Origin: Clostridiales bacterium
GTDB taxonomy: Bacteria > Bacillota > Clostridia > Lachnospirales > Lachnospiraceae
Reading direction: 5' to 3'
Length of the DNA: 42,570 nt
Assembly (NCBI GenBank): GCA_015655075.1
Contig: JAATFT010000050.1
Span: 1-42,570 of the forward strand
The translations under genes and the position numbers were made by a program. Position 1 is the first letter of the stretch; each line of letters opens with the position of its first letter. Shown here piece after piece: positions 35,461 through 42,522 of this stretch. The notes beneath the pieces are model-generated. The model was given only the letters and a program-made list of their open reading frames with translations, was not told the DNA's origin and did no database searches.

Positions 35461-35723
35461 AACAACCCACCCTCTTAAATTTTTATCCCCCATCATAAAT
35501 CTCCCTCAAAGACCAAAGAGCATGCCCCCAATATTACAGCACCGATGCACTGTCACTTCAGTGACAATCTTCCTCCCGCCCGTCTTGCACCTCCTGCCTG
35601 AAAGGCTTTTTATTTCGCAGAAATTTACGGAATTTCCTGCGAAATAAAAAATGGGCCTCAACACGCTCCTTTCTTTCGTCCCAGCGCATTGTAAAAGCCT
35701 CATCGCATCTATCCTGAATTAAT
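35461..35723 (-). promoter_or_regulatory. Long structured 5' leader of operon 2
   Basis: About 260 bases lie between the inferred transcription start and the OppD start codon. They contain a 13-bp perfect stem TTTTATTTCGCAG/CTGCGAAATAAAA (35608-35620 and 35637-35649) with an inner AAATT/AATTT pair, followed by a small GCCTTTCAGGC hairpin. Overlapping short frames exist but lack ribosome sites. No known riboswitch was recognised. An attenuation or RNA-sensing role is possible but unproven. Confidence 0.4.
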
Positions 35724-35729
35724 ACATGT

Positions 35730-35758
35730 ATTATAGTATTTTTTTCCATTCTTGTCAA
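35730..35758 (-). promoter_or_regulatory. Sigma-A promoter of the system 2 opp operon
   Basis: On the minus strand TTGACA (35753-35758), a 17-bp spacer and TATAAT (35730-35735) form an exact consensus promoter. Strong constitutive initiation is expected, which makes control in the leader more likely. Confidence 0.85.
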
Positions 35759-36183
35759 GGTATCCAAATTTTACCGAATTTTACCGAATTGTTATATAAT
35801 TATCTGTTTTTAATGTATATAGTTACAAATTTCCGTATCTTTACAATAATAATATGACTTATCCCTTTCCTACAATTAACGCGTGCCACGAACTTAGTTA
35901 CAAGCTTTTTTTAGCCTGTCTCCCGCAATTTGGATGTTTTACTTTCTTTCCCAATTCTGGTATTGTTTTATTAAAGCATCTTATATTTATTCACCATTAC
36001 AAATAATCGAAACATAAATTTAAAGAAAATTTAAAACTTTTGTAATGCTTATATAATTTTATGTTTCAAGCAGTATTTAATTAAAGATAAAATATTTGAT
36101 TATAGATTTATTTTTTTACATCAAATCTCTTTTTACGGTGTCCACATTTTCTTTCAAAAACCGCAAAAAACCATAAATTATTC
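35759..36183. other. A/T-rich spacer between the opp operon and the tRNA cluster
   Basis: About 420 bases with no plausible gene or strong hairpin. Composition is very A/T-rich, and a tandem TTTTACCGAATT duplication occurs near 35768-35790. It ends at the tRNA promoter. Confidence 0.5.
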
Positions 36184-36212
36184 TTGACATTTTTATATAA
36201 AAGTAGGATAAT
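36184..36212 (+). promoter_or_regulatory. Promoter of the tRNA cluster
   Basis: TTGACA (36184-36189), a 17-bp spacer and GATAAT (36207-36212) lie 43 bp before the tRNA-Pro gene. Confidence 0.8.
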
Positions 36213-36254
36213 AGCTTGGCAAGAGTTTTTAAGAAGCAATAAATACTACATTAA

Positions 36255-36328
36255 CGAGGTGTGGCTCAGATTGGTAGAGCGCTGCGTTCGGGACGCAGAG
36301 GCCGTGGGTTCGAATCCCGTCACCTCGA
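36255..36328 (+). tRNA. tRNA-Pro (anticodon CGG)
   Basis: Full cloverleaf: acceptor CGAGGTG/CACCTCG, D arm with GGCTCAGATTGGTAGAGC, anticodon stem-loop with loop TTCGGGA (anticodon CGG, reads CCG), and T arm with GGTTCGAATCCC. The discriminator base is A; CCA is not encoded. Confidence 0.95.
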
Positions 36329-36344
36329 TTTTTAAGTAAAATAT

Positions 36345-36387
36345 GCTGGAATAACTCAGTTGGCAGAGTACCTCACTCGTAATGAAA
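36345..36387 (+). pseudogene. Truncated tRNA-Thr (anticodon CGT), 5' half only
   Basis: GCTGGAATAACTCAGTTGGC begins a tRNA with a normal acceptor 5' strand and D arm, and continues to CCTCACTCGTAATGA, the anticodon loop with CGT. After the third to fourth base of the 3' anticodon strand the sequence becomes unrelated A/T-rich DNA. No variable loop, T arm or acceptor 3' strand follows. The break point in the anticodon arm is a common integration site of tyrosine recombinases. Confidence 0.75.
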
Positions 36388-36487
36388 GTATTATCTTGTT
36401 TTAATTTACAGTGAAATCAACATGTATAGCTATTATTATAAGTTTTTCTACCTTATTTTCTACCCTAGTTAGGATTAAATATATTTT

Positions 36488-36560
36488 GCTGAAATAGCTC
36501 AGTTGGTAGAGCGATTGATTCGTAATCAATAGGTCGTGGGTTCAAGTCCCATTTTCAGCT
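36488..36560 (+). tRNA. tRNA-Thr (anticodon CGT)
   Basis: Complete cloverleaf: acceptor GCTGAAA/TTTCAGC, D arm GCTC/GAGC, anticodon stem ATTGA/TCAAT with loop TTCGTAA, and T arm GTGGG/CCCAT around TTCAAGT. The discriminator is T; no encoded CCA. Its stems are A/T-richer than the broken neighbour and differ in sequence, so it is not a simple tandem copy. Confidence 0.93.
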
Positions 36561-36577
36561 TATAACAAAAAAAATAA

Positions 36578-36599
36578 AGGGTAGCGATTAAGCTACCCT
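36578..36599 (-). terminator. Intrinsic terminator of the excisionase-like gene operon
   Basis: AGGGTAGC and GCTACCCT form an 8-bp perfect stem with a 6-base loop. On the minus strand it is followed by TTATTTTTTTT. It starts 7 bases after the stop of the last minus-strand gene and shields the tRNA genes from opposing transcription. Confidence 0.85.
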
Positions 36600-36605
36600 A
36601 ATTTA

Positions 36606-36803
36606 TTATAAAATAATAGTATGTTTTAAATTTTCATCTATCCATTTTTTATATTTTTCTTCTGGTATGTAAAAATTTCTTCCAATTTGTATCTTAGGAA
36701 ATCCTTTTAAAGAAACTAGAGAATATGCTTTCTTTCTACTTATTCTTAAATGTTTTTGTATATCAGATACTTTTAACATTTTATCTAAACTATTTGCTTC
36801 CAT
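36606..36803 (-). CDS. Excisionase-family helix-turn-helix protein
   Basis: 65 residues. The motif KVSDIQKHLRISRKKAYSLV, then KGFPKIQIGRNFYIPEEKYKKWI, is the MerR-like winged HTH of the excisionase/DNA-binding domain (excise family). Such proteins bend att-site DNA to steer integrase toward excision, or act as small regulators. Its position next to the broken tRNA fits an att-proximal excisionase, but no integrase gene is adjacent. AGAAGGGATG is in front. It is the last gene of a six-gene minus-strand run. Confidence 0.75.
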   Translation of the reverse strand: MEANSLDKMLKVSDIQKHLRISRKKAYSLVSLKGFPKIQIGRNFYIPEEKYKKWIDENLKHTIIL

Positions 36804-36859
36804 TTAACATCCCTTCTTAAAATTACTTTTTCATTTTTTGTACTTCCGAATTCGCCATT

Positions 36860-37291
36860 TTATGTTAAGTAAAAATCTATTACGTAATTAACACAGCCTT
36901 CAATATTAGTAAATATTTTATCACAACAACATAGTAGCCATGGATGCAAATCTTCATTATTATTTATTCCTATAATCGGTGTATCCCTATCATATGCAAT
37001 TGCCAGTTCTTGGGCCGTACCAATGGAATTAGGATCGTTAAAATTTGCAATAATTAAATTACTAGTTTTTACATGCCTGATGTCATATTTCATAACTTCT
37101 AATTCACTGTCATGTCTTTTATCTTTGAAATTATAAAACTGTGGAGGATTTATTATATTTAATATATATTTATAATCATGAGTCCTCTTATTCTTGTCGA
37201 TCAAACCTATAAATAAATCTCTCCATATAGTTTGCTCTTCCCATGACAGATTTCCCATACCTCCGCATAAATAAATTTTAAATGTATTCAA
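36860..37291 (-). CDS. Nucleoside 2-deoxyribosyltransferase-like protein
   Basis: 143 residues. The start FKIYLCGGM, the middle DIRHVKTSNLIIANFNDP and the SIGTAQELAIAYDRDTPIIGI segment match the deoxyribosyltransferase fold, with Glu of TAQELA at the position of the catalytic nucleophile and YLCGG at the base-binding site. Phages use such enzymes for nucleotide salvage; related folds degrade nucleotides in defence. Its stop lies 57 bases from the HTH gene start, and it begins 3 bases after the guanylate kinase gene ends, so both are cotranscribed. The substrate is unproven. Confidence 0.7.
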   Translation of the reverse strand: MNTFKIYLCGGMGNLSWEEQTIWRDLFIGLIDKNKRTHDYKYILNIINPPQFYNFKDKRHDSELEVMKYDIRHVKTSNLIIANFNDPNSIGTAQELAIAYDRDTPIIGINNNEDLHPWLLCCCDKIFTNIEGCVNYVIDFYLT

Positions 37292-37294
37292 TGC

Positions 37295-37834
37295 TTATTT
37301 TTCCTCCTGACTCAATATGTGTATGATGGATGCTAACTCAAGCGGGGTTTTATCGTAACCGTTATTATCTATTATGTGATCAACTTCATCTTCAATTCCG
37401 TCAAACATTCCAATATCACTCACACTTCTTCTATAGGCTTCTTCGATATCATCCCCCCGCTGAAGTAATTTAATTAGCCTGTCTCGCCTTGGAACCTTTA
37501 TATAAAAACTATATATCTTTAAATTATCAACTTTTTTAAGTTGTCTCATACCATGTGGAGTCAAAACGGCTACTTTTTTATCAGTACAATCTTCAGAAGC
37601 ACTTCCATAATACCATCCTCTATAGCAACCAACTTCAGCGAAGAAATTCTTTTCACTTAGTTTGTTAAATTCTTTTTTAGATATAAAATGATAATCTGCT
37701 CCATCTATTTCATTATTTCTTGGTTCTCTTGTTGTATAGGATATAATTTTTTCATATGAAAATGATTTTAATGCTTTTTCTATTGTAGATTTTCCGCTAC
37801 CCGATTCTCCTAGTATAATTATAATTTTAATCAC
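37295..37834 (-). CDS. Guanylate kinase-like protein
   Basis: 179 residues, slightly shorter than housekeeping guanylate kinase (about 200). P-loop GESGSGKS near residue 9, the GMP-binding SYTTREPR near 33-40, then DGADYHFIS and the lid region. The P-loop and TTREPR are intact, so an active enzyme making GDP/dGDP is plausible. The gene is A/T-rich and unlike a chromosomal gmk in context, and probably belongs to the mobile element. Together with the deoxyribosyltransferase-like neighbour it forms a nucleotide-metabolism pair. Confidence 0.85.
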   Translation of the reverse strand: MIKIIIILGESGSGKSTIEKALKSFSYEKIISYTTREPRNNEIDGADYHFISKKEFNKLSEKNFFAEVGCYRGWYYGSASEDCTDKKVAVLTPHGMRQLKKVDNLKIYSFYIKVPRRDRLIKLLQRGDDIEEAYRRSVSDIGMFDGIEDEVDHIIDNNGYDKTPLELASIIHILSQEEK

Positions 37835-37849
37835 CTTCCTTGTTATCTT

Positions 37850-38032
37850 TTATTCAAACAATCGGCTGTTTAACCAAATCCACTCTTTATTATCTAGTAT
37901 ACATAGAGGTTTTATCAGAAAAAATGTTTCATTATTTTCAAGCGTTGTGCCATATACAGTAACTTCTTTCATCCAATCGTTAAAATATACTATGGATTCT
38001 GCAACACCAACTTTAAATTTTGCGGTAAACAA
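37850..38032 (-). CDS. Small hypothetical protein
   Basis: 60 residues, MFTAKFKVGVAESIVYFNDW at the start and ending LNSRLFE, with many beta-forming and aromatic residues. The family is not recognised. It sits 15 bp ahead of the guanylate kinase gene and 31 bp after the zinc-ribbon gene, in the same direction, so it is likely a real operon member. No membrane segment. Confidence 0.5.
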   Translation of the reverse strand: MFTAKFKVGVAESIVYFNDWMKEVTVYGTTLENNETFFLIKPLCILDNKEWIWLNSRLFE

Positions 38033-38063
38033 TTATCACCACTCCTATCTATACTTACATGTA

Positions 38064-38261
38064 TCATCTTTTTCGTCCACAAACTGGACAAATCCAAAAT
38101 TTTTCTATGTACTCACTTCCCCAGGCTTCTCCACCCTCCGTTATTTTTACTAGTGGGCAATTACAGTATTTACAAATCTTAACTTCGCTTAACGAACATC
38201 TTTCTTCATATGTAAAGTTTTCATCACATTCTGTATCATAAAAATCTCTAATGTATATCAC
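38064..38261 (-). CDS. Small zinc-ribbon protein
   Basis: 65 residues with two CxxC pairs: CKYC in the middle and CPVC near the end (FWICPVCGRKR), spaced about 27 residues, as in a treble-clef/zinc ribbon. The N-terminus is acidic. The start codon overlaps the stop of the hydrolase gene as ATGA, so the two are translationally coupled. The function is unknown; a structural or nucleic-acid-binding role is possible. Confidence 0.6.
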   Translation of the reverse strand: MIYIRDFYDTECDENFTYEERCSLSEVKICKYCNCPLVKITEGGEAWGSEYIEKFWICPVCGRKR

Positions 38262-38941
38262 CTCTTTGTTATTTCATATTCGCAAAACCAATGACCACCT
38301 ATATGTATTGGATTCATATCGTTTCTAGGACTAGTAGAAAAATAAACTTTATTACATCCTAAAATTTCTGTTTTACCATCAAGTACTTTTTTGATGTTTT
38401 TATATTCTTTTTCTGTTGGTTCTGCTTCGTTGCGATTAGGCCATGAACAAAATTGACCGTCTGCACTTAATACATCACATAAGCTTCCTTCGAAATCCCA
38501 ATGGATCATTCTATTGAAAATAACTTCTACTACTGCTCGTTGGCCTTTGTCGCTTTCTCCTCTTGATTCAATCCAAACTATTTTTGCAAGTAAATCAATT
38601 TCATCATCCGTCAGTTCAATATTCCATCTATTTTTTATTACGTGTTTATCTATTTTCTTTTCTATCTTTAAATCAGAAGAAAAAATTGAAACCAATTCTT
38701 TCTCTCCGACAATTATAGGGGTGGGTGTTACAGTAGTTGATTTATCATTATCGTCTATAGGCGTTGGTGTCGGTTCGCTAATAATCGAATCTATATAATA
38801 AAAATCATTTTGTATAGGTCTTCTGCTCTCGTATAAATTTGAGGAAGACTTTGTTTCTTGTGACTTCCATAATAACGAGATAATTAGTAAGGTCATGCTG
38901 ATTATAATTACTACAGCACTTAGTATTCTTTTTATCTTCAT
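38258..38941 (-). CDS. SleB/CwlJ-type cell-wall hydrolase, membrane-anchored
   Basis: 227 residues: an N-terminal signal/membrane helix (about 7-26), a Pro/Thr linker with PTPTPI, then a Hydrolase_2 domain (about 110-227) with LLAKIVWIESRGESDKGQ carrying the catalytic Glu, AVVEVIFNRM, and the end GGHWFCEYE. Such enzymes cut peptidoglycan in spore cortex or in phage lysis. It heads the six-gene minus-strand run and has AAAGGAG before the ATG. In this context it may be a phage or spore-related lytic enzyme. Confidence 0.8.
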   Translation of the reverse strand: MKIKRILSAVVIIISMTLLIISLLWKSQETKSSSNLYESRRPIQNDFYYIDSIISEPTPTPIDDNDKSTTVTPTPIIVGEKELVSIFSSDLKIEKKIDKHVIKNRWNIELTDDEIDLLAKIVWIESRGESDKGQRAVVEVIFNRMIHWDFEGSLCDVLSADGQFCSWPNRNEAEPTEKEYKNIKKVLDGKTEILGCNKVYFSTSPRNDMNPIHIGGHWFCEYEITKR

Positions 38942-38987
38942 TTATTCTCCTTTGTTCCATATTGTTTTCACTTTAATATTTTTTTAA

Positions 38988-40193
38988 ATACGCCTTAATT
39001 CTAATATCCAGGATAGTGTTACACAACTGGATTATGCTGATGAATTAGCAGATATACGTTGGGACGCTAGTCAAGAAAAAGTAGATGAATTAAATAACAA
39101 GCTAGATTTACTTGATTCTAATCTAAATAATGCCAAAACAACTGAAGAGAAGAATAAAATTCTTCAGCAACAACTTTCCATTCAGAAACAAATAACATCA
39201 GAAATGGAAAAAACAGTTAAGCTTAATAAGTCGGATTTAAATAAGACAAAAACTTTATTACTAAAGGCTGTGTCTGGCAGCGGATATACATCAGAGAAAC
39301 AGAGCCAAATAATAAGTAAGCTAAAGAATAATGAAGAATTGGAAAGTCTTTCTGTTTTAACAGGTGAAGATTCAAAATTAGTCGCTCTTTATAATTCACA
39401 ATTAAATGAGTGGATAGAAAACAACGAAACATTATTAAAACAAAAAGAGGATTTAAAATCGTATTCTTCGGAGATATTTGAAAATACATATGCTAATAAT
39501 GTATCAGACATAGAAAATGCTTTAAGTAATATTGACAACAGTAAGCAAGATATTGAAAATACTATATCTGAAATTGAAGCTTTAGACGGTACAGCATCAG
39601 AAGAACAATATCAAAATTTAATTGCCCTTAATAATAAAGAACTTGAATATTATAAGCAAAAAAAAGAATTGGCAGAAGAGGCACTTAAGTCTGGTGATTT
39701 AAGTGATGAACAAATAGCCGAATATACTCAAGATATTCAAGATGCCGAAGATGCAATGTCGGATTTAAATCAAGAAACTAATGAATGGTATGAAACAATT
39801 CTTGAACTTCCAATTGAAAAGCTTGAAAAAGTAAACGAGGAACTTAATGATACTTTAGATACGTTAAATGAATTAAAAGATAAATATGATTCAGTTATTA
39901 GTGCTGTAACAAGCACCATAGATGACGAAATTGAAAGTATTGAAAAAGAACAATCTGAAGAAGAAGATTATTATGATACCCTCATAGAAAATCTTCAAGA
40001 TGAATTAGATGCTTTACAAGATACAAATGATGAGAGAGAAAGGGCTATTAAGCTACAACAGGCTCAGTATGAATTAGAAAAGGCTCAAAATCAAAAGACC
40101 AATCGTGTTTATAAAGAAGGTCAAGGATGGGTGAAATATATTATGCCCAGTAATACAGTAATGTATTATCAAGCAAGTAGCTATATCGGTTAA
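38988..40193 (+). pseudogene. 5'-truncated phage tail tape-measure-like protein
   Basis: The open frame begins at 38988 without any start codon or ribosome site, reading NSNIQDSVTQLDYADELADI and continuing in frame to the first ATG at 39204, then to 40193. The product is almost entirely coiled coil rich in Glu, Lys, Asn and Leu, with a C-terminal QYELEKAQNQKTNRVYKEGQ and GWVKYI stretch typical of tape-measure and minor tail proteins of Clostridia phages. N-terminal parts are missing, so it is a fragment. An internal-start protein from 39204 (329 residues) could be made but has no convincing ribosome site. Confidence 0.7.
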
Positions 40194-40263
40194 AAGGTGG
40201 GGACACCCAAGACCAAGGAAAGACTAATGTATTAAATAAAAGAATAATTTTTCTTCCAATTTC

Positions 40264-40292
40264 TTGAATTATATTAGTGCATCTTGTATAAT
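40264..40292 (+). promoter_or_regulatory. Promoter of the zinc-ribbon membrane protein gene
   Basis: TTGAAT (40264-40269), a 17-bp spacer and TATAAT (40287-40292). The ribosome site GGAGGAG (40304-40310) follows. It suggests this gene is independently expressed. Confidence 0.7.
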
Positions 40293-40319
40293 AAAGAAAA
40301 AATGGAGGAGTGATATTTT

Positions 40320-41159
40320 ATGGCTTTAATTAAGTGTAAAGAATGTGGAAAAGAAATATCAGACAAAGCGAAAAATTGTCCTCATTGCGGACGCCCAGTT
40401 TCAAAATTACAAAGTAAGTTGTTAAATAAGATTAAGAAAATAAAATCACAGAGCGTTTATATGATAACGGCTGGCTTATTCCTTACATTTTTAATAATAT
40501 TAATAATTGTTAATTTTAAAAATACGAATACTTATAACAGTGATAATAAAGTAACGGCACTTGATGTTGGTCAACTTTCATCTACTGATTTGGAATCGGT
40601 TAATAGTAAAGCGGAATTAGCTTTACCAGATGATTTAACGGATGATCAAGTAAAGATAATTACGGATTTACAAGGAACATGGAAAATATTAGATAATTAT
40701 TCTAAAATTAAAACCGAATTATTTATTTTTAATGGAATGCAAGTGCAATACTTTTACAAAACTGATACGTATGGAACTAAGTCATATACGAGTGATTTGA
40801 AATTTATTGAGAAGGACGGATGTAAATTTCTTGTTGAGACAAGTCAGGGCAGTTCCAATTTTGCTTATTTATATAATTATAATACTAATCAATTTTCTAT
40901 TAATACATATGATGACTATGATAATGACTATTTTGTCGAATATTCTTCTAAAACTTGCTATAAAATTGATGATGATAATAAATTTTTAACAGACCCACAA
41001 ATAGGAATGACTAAAGAAGAAGTTAAAAACTCTTTGTGGGGAACCCCCAAAGACATTAACAAAACAACTACTGTAAACGGAACTTCCGAGCAATGGGTTT
41101 ATGATAATTATAAATATGTGTATTTTGATGATGATATTGTTACATCAATTCAAGAATAA
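40320..41159 (+). CDS. Zinc-ribbon membrane protein with BamE/SmpA-like C-terminus
   Basis: 279 residues: an N-terminal zinc ribbon (CKECGKEI, CPHCGRPV), one membrane helix (about 46-66, MITAGLFLTFLIILIIV), an Asn/Asp/Tyr-rich extracytoplasmic part, and a C-terminal GMTKEEVKNSLWGTPKDI segment resembling the SmpA/OmlA fold. The architecture is common among accessory genes of Clostridia; the function is unknown. It is a likely morphogenetic or stress-related cargo gene of the element, with its own promoter. Confidence 0.7.
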   Translation: MALIKCKECGKEISDKAKNCPHCGRPVSKLQSKLLNKIKKIKSQSVYMITAGLFLTFLIILIIVNFKNTNTYNSDNKVTALDVGQLSSTDLESVNSKAELALPDDLTDDQVKIITDLQGTWKILDNYSKIKTELFIFNGMQVQYFYKTDTYGTKSYTSDLKFIEKDGCKFLVETSQGSSNFAYLYNYNTNQFSINTYDDYDNDYFVEYSSKTCYKIDDDNKFLTDPQIGMTKEEVKNSLWGTPKDINKTTTVNGTSEQWVYDNYKYVYFDDDIVTSIQE

Positions 41160-41264
41160 TAATTTGTTTGATTCTAATCCGAATGTGAGATTTTTCAATG
41201 CTTACTCTTCTAATCCGTTGGACTACAGAAATGTAGGGAATAGAAAAATTAATATTAATAAATA

Positions 41265-41300
41265 TTGACTAAAAATGTTATTAATGGTATTATAATACCA
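41265..41300 (+). promoter_or_regulatory. Promoter with perfect 16-bp palindromic operator
   Basis: TTGACT (41265-41270), a 17-bp spacer and TATTAT (41288-41293) form a promoter. The perfect palindrome TGGTATTATAATACCA (41285-41300) lies exactly over its -10. A further half-site-like ATACCA is near 41349. This is the arrangement of an autoregulated repressor operator, for example in toxin-antitoxin operons. Confidence 0.65.
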
Positions 41301-41413
41301 AGCAGAGGAAAAAAGTGTCATATTTTATGATTTATTTTTATTAAAATGATACCATGAACTTACAAAAAAAATAAAATATATTATATATAATATATTTTAG
41401 GATGGTGAACATT

Positions 41414-41611
41414 ATGAGTAAAAATAAATCAAAGAACCCACTCAAGAAAGAAGATGATCATATGGCTACATTAGCTAAATCCACTAATAGAATGCCATTT
41501 GTAAGGGCAGATAATTCTAAGAAATTTATAGAAGATTTTAATAAAAATATCATATCTTCTGATTTTTTAAAAAAGTGTAATGAAAGTTCAAAAATATTTA
41601 AGAAAAAATAA
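41414..41611 (+). CDS. Small basic/acidic protein, candidate antitoxin
   Basis: 65 residues (MSKNKSKNPLKKEDDHMATL at the start, ending SSKIFKKK). The family is not recognised. It is hydrophilic, with a Lys-rich N- and C-terminus and a central IEDFNKNI helix. The GGTGA ribosome site with 5-base spacing supports the ATG at 41414 over the one at 41402. Its end overlaps the longest reading of the next gene or stops just before its internal ATG, so the two are coupled. Size and position in front of a GNAT gene behind a palindromic promoter suggest an antitoxin, but no DNA-binding fold is visible. Confidence 0.5.
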   Translation: MSKNKSKNPLKKEDDHMATLAKSTNRMPFVRADNSKKFIEDFNKNIISSDFLKKCNESSKIFKKK

Positions 41612-42209
41612 TACAATGATGCATAAGATAATTGATAAATTTAATCCAGTCATTGAAGTTCTAGATCATTCACAGAAAATGTGTATTAAAGAATTTTATG
41701 CCGGAGATAAGTGTTATTCATTTAATAATTTTTTATTAACAGATGCATTTAACTGGAAAGATGCTGGTGATGGGGTTACATATTTAGTATTTAATATTAC
41801 TGATAGTATAAAAAAAGTTATTGCTTATTATACGTTAGCAACCACATCTATTCCTTTTATTGATAGAATAAAAGATGATGATGGAAATAATAGTGATCAA
41901 ACATGGGGTATTCCTTCAGTTGAAATAAAAATGTTTGCTGTCTGTAAAGAATATCAAGATTTATTTTTCCAAGATAAACCGATAGCGGCATGGATTTTAG
42001 AACATGTGATTTCAGAGATTGATAAAATGTCAAGAAATTCACTTGGAATTAAGGCAATATTTTTACATTCAACCAAAGAAGGAGAAAATTTTTATTTAAA
42101 TAATGAATTTCATGATATAGAAGAAAATATGGAACCTTTACATTCTGTTGATGATGGTCTTAGAGAAATGTATTTGTCAATTCGTCCATTTGTTATGAAT
42201 TATGAGTAA
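41580..42209 (+). CDS. GNAT-family acetyltransferase, candidate toxin
   Basis: 209 residues from the first ATG (41580); ATGs at 41616 and 41619 begin the conserved part (MHKIIDKFNPVIEVL) and may be the true starts. The GNAT fold is seen as VTYLVFNITDSIKKVIAYYTL, IKMFAVCKEYQ, then an acetyl-CoA-loop position KPIAAWILEHVISEI and the terminal SLGIKAIFLHSTKEGENFYLNNEF. Tandem GNAT toxins (TacT/AtaT type) acetylate aminoacyl-tRNA, and their operons are short bicistrons with an upstream antitoxin. Here the upstream protein lacks an obvious RHH motif, so a non-toxin acetyltransferase remains possible. Confidence 0.65.
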   Translation: MKVQKYLRKNNTMMHKIIDKFNPVIEVLDHSQKMCIKEFYAGDKCYSFNNFLLTDAFNWKDAGDGVTYLVFNITDSIKKVIAYYTLATTSIPFIDRIKDDDGNNSDQTWGIPSVEIKMFAVCKEYQDLFFQDKPIAAWILEHVISEIDKMSRNSLGIKAIFLHSTKEGENFYLNNEFHDIEENMEPLHSVDDGLREMYLSIRPFVMNYE

Positions 42210-42310
42210 AGTAAAATTAAGCACTCTTCTATTTTTAGATTGCTTTTTTAAATATAATTTTCATCATTTTTTACTTGTTCTAATTTGGGAACGAAAGGTG
42301 GCGAATAGTA

Positions 42311-42460
42311 ATGATAAAAAAAGCAAAAGAATATAAGGATAAAGTTATAGAATGTTTAATTCAAAAATATGGAATGAAAGAAATTGAAGCTATACGTGCT
42401 ATTTGTGATTCATATTTGCAAGATTCTTTAGGTAGTGTAAAAAAAGTTGTGTCTTGGTAA
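42311..42460 (+). CDS. Small hypothetical protein (49 residues)
   Basis: MIKKAKEYKDKVIECLIQKY to SVKKVVSW. AAAGGTGG lies 11 bases before the ATG. The composition is helical and charged. The family is not recognised. It lies between the GNAT gene and a probable transposase start, with no overlap. Confidence 0.4.
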   Translation: MIKKAKEYKDKVIECLIQKYGMKEIEAIRAICDSYLQDSLGSVKKVVSW

Positions 42461-42522
42461 TAAATACCACTTTTCTGGTGAGAATTAGATATGAATAATC
42501 TCACTTGAAAGGTGGTTTTTAT

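Noticed and set aside
35506..35767. Two overlapping 65-69 residue minus-strand ORFs upstream of OppD system 2
   Set aside because: One begins upstream of the mapped-by-eye promoter and neither has a ribosome site; composition is not protein-like. Treated as untranslated leader.
36184..36254. A T-box or other riboswitch ahead of the tRNA cluster
   Set aside because: The segment is only a promoter and a short leader; no specifier loop, T-box sequence or terminator pair is present.
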